Shown: positions 38,655 through 48,495, numbered from the stretch's first letter. The stretch is 64,000 bases of DNA from Nitrospira sp. (GCA_005116955.1 SWDI01000001.1:541508-605507), one strand, 5' to 3'. Notes: generated by a model not told the origin, from the sequence alone. Made by a program: numbers and translations.

Positions 38655-39890
38655 ATGGCGCGTCGTGTACGTTCGTTGTGGAGTTGGAGTGTCTTGCTTG
38701 TGACACTTGCCTGGACGGTGTCTCCCGCACAGGGGTATGAGGTGTGGGTAACGGATCAATCCGATACAGGAAAAGAGAGCGGAGGGTTGCTCCATATCTA
38801 TGACGGAGCCCAACTGGCTGCCGCGCCTGCTTCTGCCAAACCAATACAGACGATCGACTTCGCCGGAGAGCTCGGGAAGTTTTGCGAAGACGCCACGAAG
38901 AAGGCCGTTCGCCGACCCCATATGTTGTTTTTCAACGCTGCACAGGACCATGTCATCATTTCGTTTTTGAGCGGGCAGGTTCTCTTCATGGATGCAGTGA
39001 CAAAGAAGCCGGAGGCGTGCCTCTCCATGGGGAAGAACGCGCACGCGGCCTGGCCAACGCCCAATCAAAAAATGGCGATCACCGCCAACATCGCCGAGAA
39101 GAAATTCATCCGTATCTGGACGGATTATGCCAAACATACCTACACCTTCGACCCGGACAAGGATGTCCTGAATTTGGCTGCGTTCGAAGACGGGGAACGT
39201 CCAGATACGTCGCCGATCTGCCCGATCACGGAATCGTCGAGCCACTATGCCTTCGTGACACTCCGGGGCGGCGGGCTCTTAGTCATCGATGTCACGGCCA
39301 TGCCGCTGAAAGTCGTGGCGACGTTGGATAACAACCAGATCCATCCAGCGGGTTGTGGCGGAATTGAGGTGGGAGGCACGATGTACGTCAACTCCGGTGG
39401 TGGGTGGCCGATCGCTCCTCTATCGTACGATGTCTATGCACTCGATATCACGAAGCTGCCTCAGGCCATTTCGGCCAAACTCGTGTCTCAGCGTGATGAC
39501 AAATTTGCCGATTCACATGGTATGGCGGGCCTTGGACGCTATGTGTGGAATGCGGATCGAGCTGGGAACAACATCGAAATTCTCGATACCCTGAGCAATC
39601 TCAGCGTGGGGTCCGTTGATCTGACCACAAGTGCCAATGCCGATCCAGCTCCAGACTTGATGGACGTGGCGCCGGATGGCCAACACGTCTTCGTCAGTCT
39701 CCGTGGGCCGAGCCCTCTGACCGGCAACGACAAGGATGCCCATAATGCCATGGGGACGATTCCAGGCGTTGGCGTGATTCATGTCGATCAAGATGGAAAG
39801 GTCGGTCCTTACAAAGGGCAGGCGACGCTCACGAATATGAAGGACGGGAAGGAGACTGGGGATATTCACGGCATCGCAGTGAGAAAGTAG
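38655..39890 (+). CDS. Secreted beta-propeller-like protein of unknown function
   Basis: N-terminal signal peptide (SLWSWSVLLVTLAWTVSPAQG); repeated blade-like segments; conserved His/Cys (HAAWPTPNQ, HPAGCGG). Confidence 0.75.
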   Translation: MARRVRSLWSWSVLLVTLAWTVSPAQGYEVWVTDQSDTGKESGGLLHIYDGAQLAAAPASAKPIQTIDFAGELGKFCEDATKKAVRRPHMLFFNAAQDHVIISFLSGQVLFMDAVTKKPEACLSMGKNAHAAWPTPNQKMAITANIAEKKFIRIWTDYAKHTYTFDPDKDVLNLAAFEDGERPDTSPICPITESSSHYAFVTLRGGGLLVIDVTAMPLKVVATLDNNQIHPAGCGGIEVGGTMYVNSGGGWPIAPLSYDVYALDITKLPQAISAKLVSQRDDKFADSHGMAGLGRYVWNADRAGNNIEILDTLSNLSVGSVDLTTSANADPAPDLMDVAPDGQHVFVSLRGPSPLTGNDKDAHNAMGTIPGVGVIHVDQDGKVGPYKGQATLTNMKDGKETGDIHGIAVRK

Positions 39891-39923
39891 ATGCGGCGTG
39901 GATTTTCTGGAGACGGATAAGAA

Positions 39924-41279
39924 CTAGGCCATGTCGCCCGACGGGCCGAAGCGTCCGCTTTGTCCCAACGGCCGATCGACGCGCAGATTGTCGGCCTGGC
40001 TTGAGCTGATCTCCACCACTTCATCGGAAGGCGTCCATCCAAGCTGGTCCAACGTATCGAGCGCAATCTGTTTCAAGGCGTCTTTTGCTGTTAGCCGAAC
40101 GGACGCGTACGAAAGCACGCGCTCTTTTTCAGCTTCAACTTCAGACGCTTTGGGATCATAGAGGAAGGCAATCAACGGTTCGATGGCCGCATCCCCGATC
40201 ACCGCCAGAGCTGCCGCAGCTTTTTCACGCAAGACCCCGTCTTTCAGTAACATGATCAAATCTGGAATCACACGAGGATTGCGAAACTGACCAAGGGCCG
40301 TGGCGGCGGCTTCCTTGATGAACGCATCTTCGCTGACGATGCACCCGGGTGTCGGCGTGCCCTCTTGTTTGATGCCTTTGCCCTTCAAGGCGTCCAATAC
40401 GGCTGGGAGGGCGCGCGCATCGCCGATCATGCCGAGTGAAGCAATAGCATGGCGCTTCACCGCTCCATCCTTCATGGCTTCAACCAGTGCATCGATCGCC
40501 TTGGGATCACCGATCATGCCGAGCGCGATGGTCGCGTCTTCGCGCACGGCTCGGTCAGGGTCCTTCAAGGCGGCGATCAAGGCGTCCACGACCTTTGCGT
40601 CCTGTACCCAGGACCTGCCGATTTGATAGTCGGTGGTCATCCCGCCCAACGCCCGAGCCGCGTGACATCGAACGACAAAGTCTTTGTCCGTGAGACTGTT
40701 GAGCAACGGATCGACCGAGGGATACCCGATGTAGACCAGCGCTGTTCCGGCCGTCTCGCGCACGATTTTCGAAGAGTCCCGAAACAGTTTGATCAGAGCT
40801 GGAATGGCTTTCGCGTCGGCGATTTTCCCCAAGGCTTCCGCCGCTGCGCTCTTGACGGCCCCGTCCCGGTCGCGACAGGCGCCGATCAACGCGTCGACTA
40901 TTCCTGAGTCCTTGATCTTGCCCGCCGCCTTGGCGGCATGTTCTCGTACGCGCCATCGTTCGTCTTTCATGGCCGTCACCAGGCGATCGAGTACGATCGG
41001 GCCTATCTTTGCCGTGGCCTCGACGGCCTGATCGCGCACTTCCATGATGGGATCGTTGAACAGGCCGACCAGCGCTTCGACAGCCTTCGGCCCGCCGATT
41101 TTCGCGATGCCGCAGCCTGCATGAGCCCGCACGGACCAGAAGTCATCGTTGCAGGCGTTGATCAGCGCATCCAGGGTCGTTGGATCACCCAAGCCAGCCA
41201 GCGTCTGTGCCGCCTCCTCTCGGGTGGCGTCATCCACATCTTCAAGCGCTTCTAAAAGATCTTCGAGTACGTTAGCCAT
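39924..41279 (-). CDS. HEAT-repeat protein, largest of the cluster
   Basis: 451 aa; repeats such as AIALGMIGDPKAIDALVEAMKDGAVKRHAIASLGMIGD. Confidence 0.92.
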   Translation of the reverse strand: MANVLEDLLEALEDVDDATREEAAQTLAGLGDPTTLDALINACNDDFWSVRAHAGCGIAKIGGPKAVEALVGLFNDPIMEVRDQAVEATAKIGPIVLDRLVTAMKDERWRVREHAAKAAGKIKDSGIVDALIGACRDRDGAVKSAAAEALGKIADAKAIPALIKLFRDSSKIVRETAGTALVYIGYPSVDPLLNSLTDKDFVVRCHAARALGGMTTDYQIGRSWVQDAKVVDALIAALKDPDRAVREDATIALGMIGDPKAIDALVEAMKDGAVKRHAIASLGMIGDARALPAVLDALKGKGIKQEGTPTPGCIVSEDAFIKEAAATALGQFRNPRVIPDLIMLLKDGVLREKAAAALAVIGDAAIEPLIAFLYDPKASEVEAEKERVLSYASVRLTAKDALKQIALDTLDQLGWTPSDEVVEISSSQADNLRVDRPLGQSGRFGPSGDMA

Positions 41280-41742
41280 CGTTCGGTTTCTGCTCGTAAT
41301 AGGCGTCGCGTTGTCCGCTATACGGGTACATGCGCTTGCACACCACCATCAACGCCTGTGTCCCGCGGCCTTCGACACATTGATCCAAGGACTTTGAAAA
41401 ATCGAGAGTGCCGTTAAGATTCACCGTAAAGGGAAAATCGAACGTGAAGCTGATGAACTTGTATGTGCCAGGCTTCAACCGCAGTTCCCGACGCTCAGAT
41501 GTCTTGGGCGCATCGAGTGACTCGGGGTCTGAATTCCAGATCGAGGGCGTGACGCCTGGTATTTGCCACCAGGAAGCGGGGACCAGCTTCGTCGCATCGA
41601 TGGTAATCCCATGTTCCTTGAGATGCGCGGCCTGTGGGTCTCTCGCGAATCCCTCCTGAGGGCTAGCCATAGTCGGCAGGCTGGCCAGCAGGCAACCCAC
41701 TATCAGGAGAGACCAGCGTCGCATGAGGGTAGCGTAGCACAT
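41272..41742 (-). CDS. Secreted hypothetical protein
   Basis: Signal peptide-like N-terminus; 8-bp overlap with the downstream HEAT gene. Confidence 0.6.
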   Translation of the reverse strand: MCYATLMRRWSLLIVGCLLASLPTMASPQEGFARDPQAAHLKEHGITIDATKLVPASWWQIPGVTPSIWNSDPESLDAPKTSERRELRLKPGTYKFISFTFDFPFTVNLNGTLDFSKSLDQCVEGRGTQALMVVCKRMYPYSGQRDAYYEQKPNDG

Positions 41743-41748
41743 GGTGGA

Positions 41749-42768
41749 CTAGTGTTTCTTGCGGGGCCGTGCGGTTGGGGTGGCCGCGGCAGTTTCGAAG
41801 ATGTCTTTCACGGCCTGGCTCTCCCATTCCGTGTGAGTCTCCAGCTTCAGGATTTTCATCACGGTGGCTCCGGTATCCATGATTGACACAGGCTGACGAA
41901 TAAGTTGGCTCTGTTTGATTCCGGTTCCCGAGACGATCCAGGGAACGACTGGCGACTCAGTCGTTGGGGCCTCGGCGCCGGGGTCGATCCCCTTTCCACT
42001 GAGAGCGGTGACGATGACGGCGGTGCGGCCTGAGAGCGAGTACTCCTGGAAAAGGTTCAGGACAGACTTCATTGCGCTATCGACCGTTCGTAAGGCCTCC
42101 CGATATTCTGTAGAGTCCCAGCCATGGGTCACTCCGGCCCTCCCTGCTTCCGGAAGGTGAACCACCAGCAAATGAGGCAAGGAGGGAATCGCATGTCCAT
42201 AGCCGTGCCCGCTGGTCGCCTTTTGAAGATACTGCCGGATGTAGGTGACGAGTTTCTGGGAGCCGCACTCGGGCCGCAATGCTCCGCAGAGTTGATAGTC
42301 GGTGTAGGGTTCTGGTTTGGCCAGCTGATACAGGGACTCATCCATATAAAAAATGGCACTGTCGCGGCCTCCGCTTAAATCCAGGTAGTCGAATAGGCTG
42401 GGGTGGCGCGGGTAGCCTCGGCTGAATTCGAAGAAATTCCAGGTAATCCCATGTTTTTCGACTGGCATGCCAGTCACCAGCGATGCCATGGTGGGTAATC
42501 GTAGGGCCGGCTTCACCCCGCTCGCGGACCAGGTCACCGACCCTTCCTTGACGAGCTTGCTCACGACTGGCATCGCGCCGCCCTTGAGCGACTCTTGTCC
42601 GAATCCCTCCAGGACAAACAGGATGACATGTTCAGTCTCAGAACCGGAGAAAGCGGCTTCCTTCCCAAGCGGGGCAGCTGCCTCCACAGGCGATAGGACC
42701 GCGGTTTCAAGTAAGGTGGTCAGGAGGCCGACAAGGATCAAGCGAAGGTATCGTGAGGGAGGTCTCAT
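41749..42768 (-). CDS. AlkP-superfamily (phosphodiesterase-like) protein, metal ligands apparently degenerate
   Basis: VILFVLEGFG...LPTMASLVTGMPVEKHGITWN...VPWIVSGTGIKQSQL fold signature. Confidence 0.75.
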   Translation of the reverse strand: MRPPSRYLRLILVGLLTTLLETAVLSPVEAAAPLGKEAAFSGSETEHVILFVLEGFGQESLKGGAMPVVSKLVKEGSVTWSASGVKPALRLPTMASLVTGMPVEKHGITWNFFEFSRGYPRHPSLFDYLDLSGGRDSAIFYMDESLYQLAKPEPYTDYQLCGALRPECGSQKLVTYIRQYLQKATSGHGYGHAIPSLPHLLVVHLPEAGRAGVTHGWDSTEYREALRTVDSAMKSVLNLFQEYSLSGRTAVIVTALSGKGIDPGAEAPTTESPVVPWIVSGTGIKQSQLIRQPVSIMDTGATVMKILKLETHTEWESQAVKDIFETAAATPTARPRKKH

Positions 42769-42797
42769 AACGAAGTATCACCCGCATGTATCCTAAC

Positions 42798-42917
42798 AGG
42801 ATGCTGAAAAAGTCCGCCAGCGGCGTTCTCGCCTCGCGCAGAGGCTCAACGTACCGAAGCGTACGTCTCGCCTCTTCGCTTGCTGCGGCCTTGCTGGACA
42901 GCCTTTTTGAGCATCCT
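42798..42917 (-). repeat. Intergenic palindromic repeat, copy D (120 bp)
   Basis: aggatgctgaaaaagtccgccagcggcgttctcgcc...ggccttgctggacagcctttttgagcatcct; near-identical inverted ends. Confidence 0.88.
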
Positions 42918-43144
42918 GAAGTAATTCTGGCCTTAACAACGAACGGAAACTTCTGGCCGTCTTTTGGCATCGACCAAGTTTTTCCGCAGCCTGCCAAAAG
43001 TAAGAGCGGTACCCTAACATGCAAATTTTCAGGAAGGCAAGGTGGGGGAAGGCACTCGGCGATCGCTGGTGGAACCGCCTTCCGGGTGCTATGCTAAAAT
43101 CGCTGACCGTATCCATACTAAGTTGAGGATAACGAGGGGAGCGA

Positions 43145-44176
43145 ATGTCCAGTCCAATAGTCCCTCAATCGCCCACTTTTGTGTTCCTTCAGTCTTATAA
43201 ATTCCATCGCTTCGTTGTTTTATATCTAGTATTCGCATCCTGCCTGGCCGCTGCTCCTGCGCTCGCTGATATCAGGGTTGTCAATGCGCAAGGCGAGCAC
43301 CGGATGGGGGATCGTGATACCCGTGAGGACGCCATTCGGATCGCCACTGAGGCGGCCAAGCGAAACGCGCTCGAACAGGTCGCGACCTATCTTGAAAGCG
43401 TCACAGTCGTGAGCGATATGGATGTCACGAAAGATGAGATCCGCACCTACACGGCTGGATTAGTGATCGTGCTCAACCAACAGATCTCCACAACATTGGA
43501 CAGAGATGTCGTGGTCATACAAGCTGATCTTTTGGCACAAATGGATACCGATGAGGTGGCACGAGCGATTGTCGCCCTTCGGGAGAACGAAGACGCTCGT
43601 ACGCAGCTGGTCGCGCTGAAACAAGAGAACGAACAGCTGCAGGAAGAACTCGGATCGGTCAATCAGTCCATCGGGAATGCAGCCACGCCGGATCAAGTCC
43701 AACAGGCCGCACAAAGGCGGAAGGACATTATCAATCGCGTGCAGTCAAACGCGATGGTGTCGCAGGCCTGGACGAATTGGGTTCTTGTTTCGCCGGTCGG
43801 CATTCCTCACGGTCTGCTGAATAGTGCCAGCGGTCTCTCTCCAGCCAATCCGCACATCGCCATTGCGCAGCAGATCATCGCCAGTCGGCAACCACTGGGC
43901 GTGAGACAGCCGCCTATACCTAGAGCTATGCAGCCTCGCATGCCGAGCCATGAGCTCGTGCCGCCTCCTGGTGGATCACCGGGGGCTCGACCATTCAATG
44001 AGATCATTCATCGGACACCGTCTGGATCGACTCCAGGGGATCGTCAATCAATGGGCTCACCGGGCCAAGGGTTTGGTGGGGCGAGGCGCGTGCCTCAGGC
44101 TTCGCCGGGATTGCCGCAACCAGGTCCGTCTCCTCGGAGAGCTCCGTCCTTCGGGGCACCAGGCGGAAACCGTTAG
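43145..44176 (+). CDS. Secreted protein, FlgT/LPP20-like N-terminal region, coiled coil, Pro-rich C-terminus
   Basis: Signal peptide; DTREDAIRIATEAAKRNALEQVATYLES...; coiled coil ALKQENEQLQEELGS. Confidence 0.55.
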   Translation: MSSPIVPQSPTFVFLQSYKFHRFVVLYLVFASCLAAAPALADIRVVNAQGEHRMGDRDTREDAIRIATEAAKRNALEQVATYLESVTVVSDMDVTKDEIRTYTAGLVIVLNQQISTTLDRDVVVIQADLLAQMDTDEVARAIVALRENEDARTQLVALKQENEQLQEELGSVNQSIGNAATPDQVQQAAQRRKDIINRVQSNAMVSQAWTNWVLVSPVGIPHGLLNSASGLSPANPHIAIAQQIIASRQPLGVRQPPIPRAMQPRMPSHELVPPPGGSPGARPFNEIIHRTPSGSTPGDRQSMGSPGQGFGGARRVPQASPGLPQPGPSPRRAPSFGAPGGNR

Positions 44177-44178
44177 GG

Positions 44179-44637
44179 ATGGAAGAGTTGAAGAAGAACG
44201 TGGGAATCGTGGCTGTTGTAGTGGGTCTCTGGCTTGCCTTGGGAGGTGTGTTCATCGCGACCTCAGGAGCCGAAGTGAGCTACTCTTCAGATCAGTACTG
44301 GATCGGCAAAGGCCAAGGTGATCTTACCAAAGGCAAGCTTGTCTGCCAGCGCGTATCGGAGCTTTCAGCGCGGACGGACTTGGCCAAGCAGATCCGGGTG
44401 TTGGTGAAGGAACACATGATCGATCGTGTCCGTGAACGGTCAGGGCGTGAGAGTGAGCAGGATATCGAACTGACACGCGAGGAAATCGTTCAGGAATATT
44501 TACAAGATGTGAAGATCGTGGACCGACGGATCGATGAAGAGAATAAAATTTGTACCGCCACCGCTGTGATGCCGAAAAGCAAAAACCAGTCGAAGCCTTC
44601 AACTGATCAAGAGCAAAATCCCACCAACCTTCATTAA
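44179..44637 (+). CDS. LPP20-like secreted hypothetical protein
   Basis: N-terminal TM; ARTDLAKQIRVLVKEHMIDRVRERSGRESEQDIELTREEIVQEYLQDVKIVDR. Confidence 0.55.
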   Translation: MEELKKNVGIVAVVVGLWLALGGVFIATSGAEVSYSSDQYWIGKGQGDLTKGKLVCQRVSELSARTDLAKQIRVLVKEHMIDRVRERSGRESEQDIELTREEIVQEYLQDVKIVDRRIDEENKICTATAVMPKSKNQSKPSTDQEQNPTNLH

Positions 44638-44699
44638 CTATCTCAGTGCCCTTGCTGGCTGGTTGCAGTCTAGAATCCATATCAGCTATGTAGTTCTTC

Positions 44700-45968
44700 A
44701 TGCCGAGTGAGAATAACTTTCAGCATGACGAGCTGTCACGGAAGAGTCCCGGTGAGCGATTGACTGTCGCTGATCTGACGGAGGTCGTTCCTCCGGACTC
44801 GCCAGGCTGGACCGAGGCTATGGCCACATGTGGGTCTCGCCTGTCTCAGGCTGGAGTCGCGTGCGTCGTCTTTCTCCATGGCTCGATCCACGGCACCGAT
44901 GTGTTTGGCGCGCAGCGGTTGGATGAAGTAGGGGGGCTTAAACGAGGCTATTCACGGGGCGTGTCGGGACTCGATGCCTTGCTTGCTGCCATGCGAGAGG
45001 CAAGCAACGGGATTCCGTTGTTGCCCGGTGGACTCAAGCCGCCGCTCCCAGACAATGACGCGACGAAAACGCTTCTGGATGAACAGGTCGGTGACGCAGG
45101 TAATTTCACCGAGGCCTATGTTCAAGAGTTCAAGCAGACCATCAATAAGAATCTGACTCAGCCGATCGCCTGTGTCAGGCTGCTGTGGGCATCCGAACAT
45201 CACCATCTTGGGCGGGCACTTGCGGCCGTGTCTCTGCTCGGCGAATTGTACAAGCTCTGTACACAACAGAACCTAGGGAAGGGGCACCGGATTCTTGTTC
45301 AAGCGCATGGACAAGCCGGACTGGTCCTGGCGCTGGTGTCGAATTTGCTTTGCCCGAGCCCCATCACCGGGCGACCCAAGCTGCTCAGCATTCTGAGCGA
45401 CTATGCAGAGCAGACAAACCAGCCAGAGGTCGCTGCTACTGTGAGGCAAATCGAATCTCTGTTCGCGACGGCATCACTCCTGAACGGAGTCGCGCTCGAC
45501 AGCGTGACCTTTGGCATGCCGGTTCGGTATGGATGGGACCCTTCCGGCATGGGGAAGCTGTTGCACATTGTGAATCACCGGAACTTGCGGACAGATGGGA
45601 AGAGCTGGTTAGCAAAGATGGAGCTACCTCAAATTACGATGGAGATGCCAGTTGCCTGGGGTGGAGACTACATTCAGGAATTAGCGGTTGCAGGTAGCGA
45701 TGCCATCCCAGCGACGGAATCAGGGAAAGCGGCAAATAAACGAGTCTGGGAGATGGTCGAGCCGTATGATGGATTCGAGCGGTGGCTAGAATGTGCCAGA
45801 CGAGCTGTTCGCTTTCCTAGCGAAGGGCGCTGTCTCCTCGTCGATTACAAGGACAGTATGGGCTCGACGAACCCACGCGACCACTACTATGGCCACGCGG
45901 TGTACACGCGCCGTCACGCCCTGCTCTTCAATACGGCACAGATCGTTCGTGCCTTCTGCGAAGGCTAG
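44700..45968 (+). CDS. Conserved hypothetical protein (alpha/beta-hydrolase-like, tentative)
   Basis: 422-aa ORF; VACVVFLHGSIHGTDVFG and RILVQAHGQAGLVLAL. Confidence 0.6.
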   Translation: MPSENNFQHDELSRKSPGERLTVADLTEVVPPDSPGWTEAMATCGSRLSQAGVACVVFLHGSIHGTDVFGAQRLDEVGGLKRGYSRGVSGLDALLAAMREASNGIPLLPGGLKPPLPDNDATKTLLDEQVGDAGNFTEAYVQEFKQTINKNLTQPIACVRLLWASEHHHLGRALAAVSLLGELYKLCTQQNLGKGHRILVQAHGQAGLVLALVSNLLCPSPITGRPKLLSILSDYAEQTNQPEVAATVRQIESLFATASLLNGVALDSVTFGMPVRYGWDPSGMGKLLHIVNHRNLRTDGKSWLAKMELPQITMEMPVAWGGDYIQELAVAGSDAIPATESGKAANKRVWEMVEPYDGFERWLECARRAVRFPSEGRCLLVDYKDSMGSTNPRDHYYGHAVYTRRHALLFNTAQIVRAFCEG

Positions 45969-48367
45969 GAGTCCCCTGCGGGGCTGGAAGCCACCACAGG
46001 CTCGCTGCCGCTATCGGCAGAGATATCCTGTGGGTCCGGATTAAAAGCGGCCGGTAGTACCTCTTCAATCCGTTCCGCCAGGATGAAGGTCAGTTCGTCG
46101 CGCACTTCCTGCGGAATTTCTTTGAGATCTTTCTCATTGGCCTTCGGCAGAATGATGCGCTTGATCCCCGCACGGTGTGCCGCCAGCACTTTTTCTTTGA
46201 TTCCGCCCACCGGCAAGACAAGCCCACTCAAGCTGATTTCCCCTGTCATGGCTGTGTCGATTCGTACGGCTTTCCCCTCGTAGGCGGAAGCTAGGGCAGT
46301 CGCCATTGTGATGCCTGCCGATGGACCGTCCTTTGGAATGGCGCCGGAAGGCACATGGATGTGGAGCCCGTTTCGTTTGAAACGGGAGATGTCCAACCCC
46401 ATGCTCTCCGCATGTGACCACAGATAGCTTCTGGCGGCTCGCGCAGACTCCTGCATGACGTCGCCCAACTGGCCAGTCAGGATCAACTCGTGGCTGCCAG
46501 GGAGCAAGGTGGTTTCAATATAGAGCACATCGCCACCGGCTGGTGTCCAGGCGAGGCCAGTGGCGACGCCTGGAGGCAGACTCTTCCGAGCCTCTTCCGG
46601 CATGAACCGTTCGGAGCCCAGCCACTCACCGAGGATATCCGTCTGAATATCGACGGGCCGCCGCTCCTGGCCTTCCGGAAGATCAGCGAATGTGAGAGCC
46701 ACTTTTCTCGTCAACCGTCCCAGCATCTGCTCGAGTTGGCGCACGCCGGCTTCCCGCGTGTACCGAGCAATGACAAGATTCAGCACCTCATCCGTCAACA
46801 GGGCTTGGGTGTTCTCAATCCCTGCTTCCTTGAGTCGTCGTGGCCAGAGATAGCGTCGGGCGATTTCAGCTTTCTCTCGCTCGCTATAGCCTTGAAGTCG
46901 AATCACTTCCATCCGATCCAACAGGGGTTGGCTGATGGTATCGAGGGTATTGGCTGTGGTGACAAAGAAGACCTTGGACAAATCGAACGGGAGGTCCAAA
47001 TAATGATCACGGAAGGTGTGATTCTGTGCCGGATCCAGAATTTCTAACAGGGCCGAAGCCGGATCGCCTCGAAAATCACGCCCCATCTTGTCCACTTCAT
47101 CGAGCATCAAGACCGGATTGTTGACTCCCGCCCGGCGGATGGCCTGGATGATACGGCCTGGTAGCGAGCCGACGTAGGTGCGGCGATGGCCGCGCAGCTC
47201 AGCTTCGTCATGGACGCCACCTAAGCTGAATCGCTCGAAGGTCCGGCCCATCGCCCGTGCGATCGACTGGCCCAAGCTTGTTTTGCCAACGCCGGGAGGG
47301 CCAACGAGGCAGAGAATCGGGGCTTTGGCCGTTGGATTGAGCTTCAAGACTGCCAAGTGTTCGACGATCCGTTCTTTCACCTCCTTGATCCCGTAATGAT
47401 CTTCTTCCAATACCTGACGAACCGTTGACAGGTCGAGATGTTCTGCGGAGGCCTTCTTCCAGGGGAGTTCGAGGACCAACTCAAGGTAGGTCCGAAGCAC
47501 CTGATGGTCGGGTGACGTCGGCAGCACCTTGCCCAATTTGGTGGCCTCGCGCTCGACTTCTTTGCGAACATCCTCGGGTAAGTCGGCTTCGGCAATTTGC
47601 TTCTTCAACCGGGCGACCTCGTTCTCTTCGTTCTCGCCTTCTCCCAGCTCTTGCTGGATGGCTTTCAGTTGTTCGCGCAAGATGTACTCGCGTTGACTCT
47701 TGCCGATTTTTGTCTGTGCATCCTGGGTGATCTTTTCTCGCAACTGGAGTATTTGAATCTCCTTAGACAGCGCGCTGTAGAGGCTGCGCAGAAGGTCCAA
47801 CGTCGAAGAACTTTCGAGCAAGCGCTGTTCTTCCACCGAACTGAGATTGACGAGTGAGGCAATGCGATAGGCTAGTGCGACAGAATCGTCTTCATTGCTC
47901 AGTATCGCACCGACTTCTTGGATGCCTGGAGCGTGGATCAACCGAGGCAAGTCGGACACCAGTTCTTGAATGGCCCGGTGAAGGGCTTTGACTTCCGCTC
48001 CATCGTCCGTAGGACGTCCAAGAGAGCGGACGCGCACTGTGGAGTAGGGGGTGGACTGTTCTTCTTTCAGGAGGACAACGCGATCCAGACCTTGAACCAG
48101 CGCGTGGATGGCGCCTTCTGAGGACTGACCGATCTGCTTGATGATCGCCTTGGTGCCGATAGAATACAGATCAGACAGACCTGGTTCTTCGGTCTGAGGA
48201 TCCCGCTGTGCGACCACGACAATCGTCTTCTCTTCCGTCTTCATCGCGGCGTTGACCGCAGCCACAGAACGTTCACGCCCAACTGTCAGAGGTATCATCA
48301 CGCCTGGAAATAACACCGTTCGTTTAACGGGAAGTATCGGCAACGTCGACAATATAGTATTTTCCAT
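45965..48367 (-). CDS. lon: ATP-dependent Lon protease
   Basis: LCLVGPPGVGKTSLGQSIARAMGR; GAIPKDGPSAGITMATAL catalytic Ser; likely start MENTILSTLPILPVKRTVLFPG at 48367. Confidence 0.97.
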   Translation of the reverse strand: MENTILSTLPILPVKRTVLFPGVMIPLTVGRERSVAAVNAAMKTEEKTIVVVAQRDPQTEEPGLSDLYSIGTKAIIKQIGQSSEGAIHALVQGLDRVVLLKEEQSTPYSTVRVRSLGRPTDDGAEVKALHRAIQELVSDLPRLIHAPGIQEVGAILSNEDDSVALAYRIASLVNLSSVEEQRLLESSSTLDLLRSLYSALSKEIQILQLREKITQDAQTKIGKSQREYILREQLKAIQQELGEGENEENEVARLKKQIAEADLPEDVRKEVEREATKLGKVLPTSPDHQVLRTYLELVLELPWKKASAEHLDLSTVRQVLEEDHYGIKEVKERIVEHLAVLKLNPTAKAPILCLVGPPGVGKTSLGQSIARAMGRTFERFSLGGVHDEAELRGHRRTYVGSLPGRIIQAIRRAGVNNPVLMLDEVDKMGRDFRGDPASALLEILDPAQNHTFRDHYLDLPFDLSKVFFVTTANTLDTISQPLLDRMEVIRLQGYSEREKAEIARRYLWPRRLKEAGIENTQALLTDEVLNLVIARYTREAGVRQLEQMLGRLTRKVALTFADLPEGQERRPVDIQTDILGEWLGSERFMPEEARKSLPPGVATGLAWTPAGGDVLYIETTLLPGSHELILTGQLGDVMQESARAARSYLWSHAESMGLDISRFKRNGLHIHVPSGAIPKDGPSAGITMATALASAYEGKAVRIDTAMTGEISLSGLVLPVGGIKEKVLAAHRAGIKRIILPKANEKDLKEIPQEVRDELTFILAERIEEVLPAAFNPDPQDISADSGSEPVVASSPAGDS

Positions 48368-48495
48368 AGGTGACCATCCTTGAAGAAGATTCACGTTAGT
48401 ATAACAGCCTGATAGGTTCCCGCGCCCGGAAGTCAAGGGGGAGGGACCCAGAGTGAGTGGCAACTCACGAATGTGAGGGAAAATGGCACAATGAA

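Noticed and set aside
34615-41279. Regularly spaced ~93-bp periodicity, considered as CRISPR or a tandem DNA repeat
   Set aside because: Periodicity reflects ~31-aa HEAT repeats in coding sequence; units are diverged and no identical repeat/spacer pattern exists.
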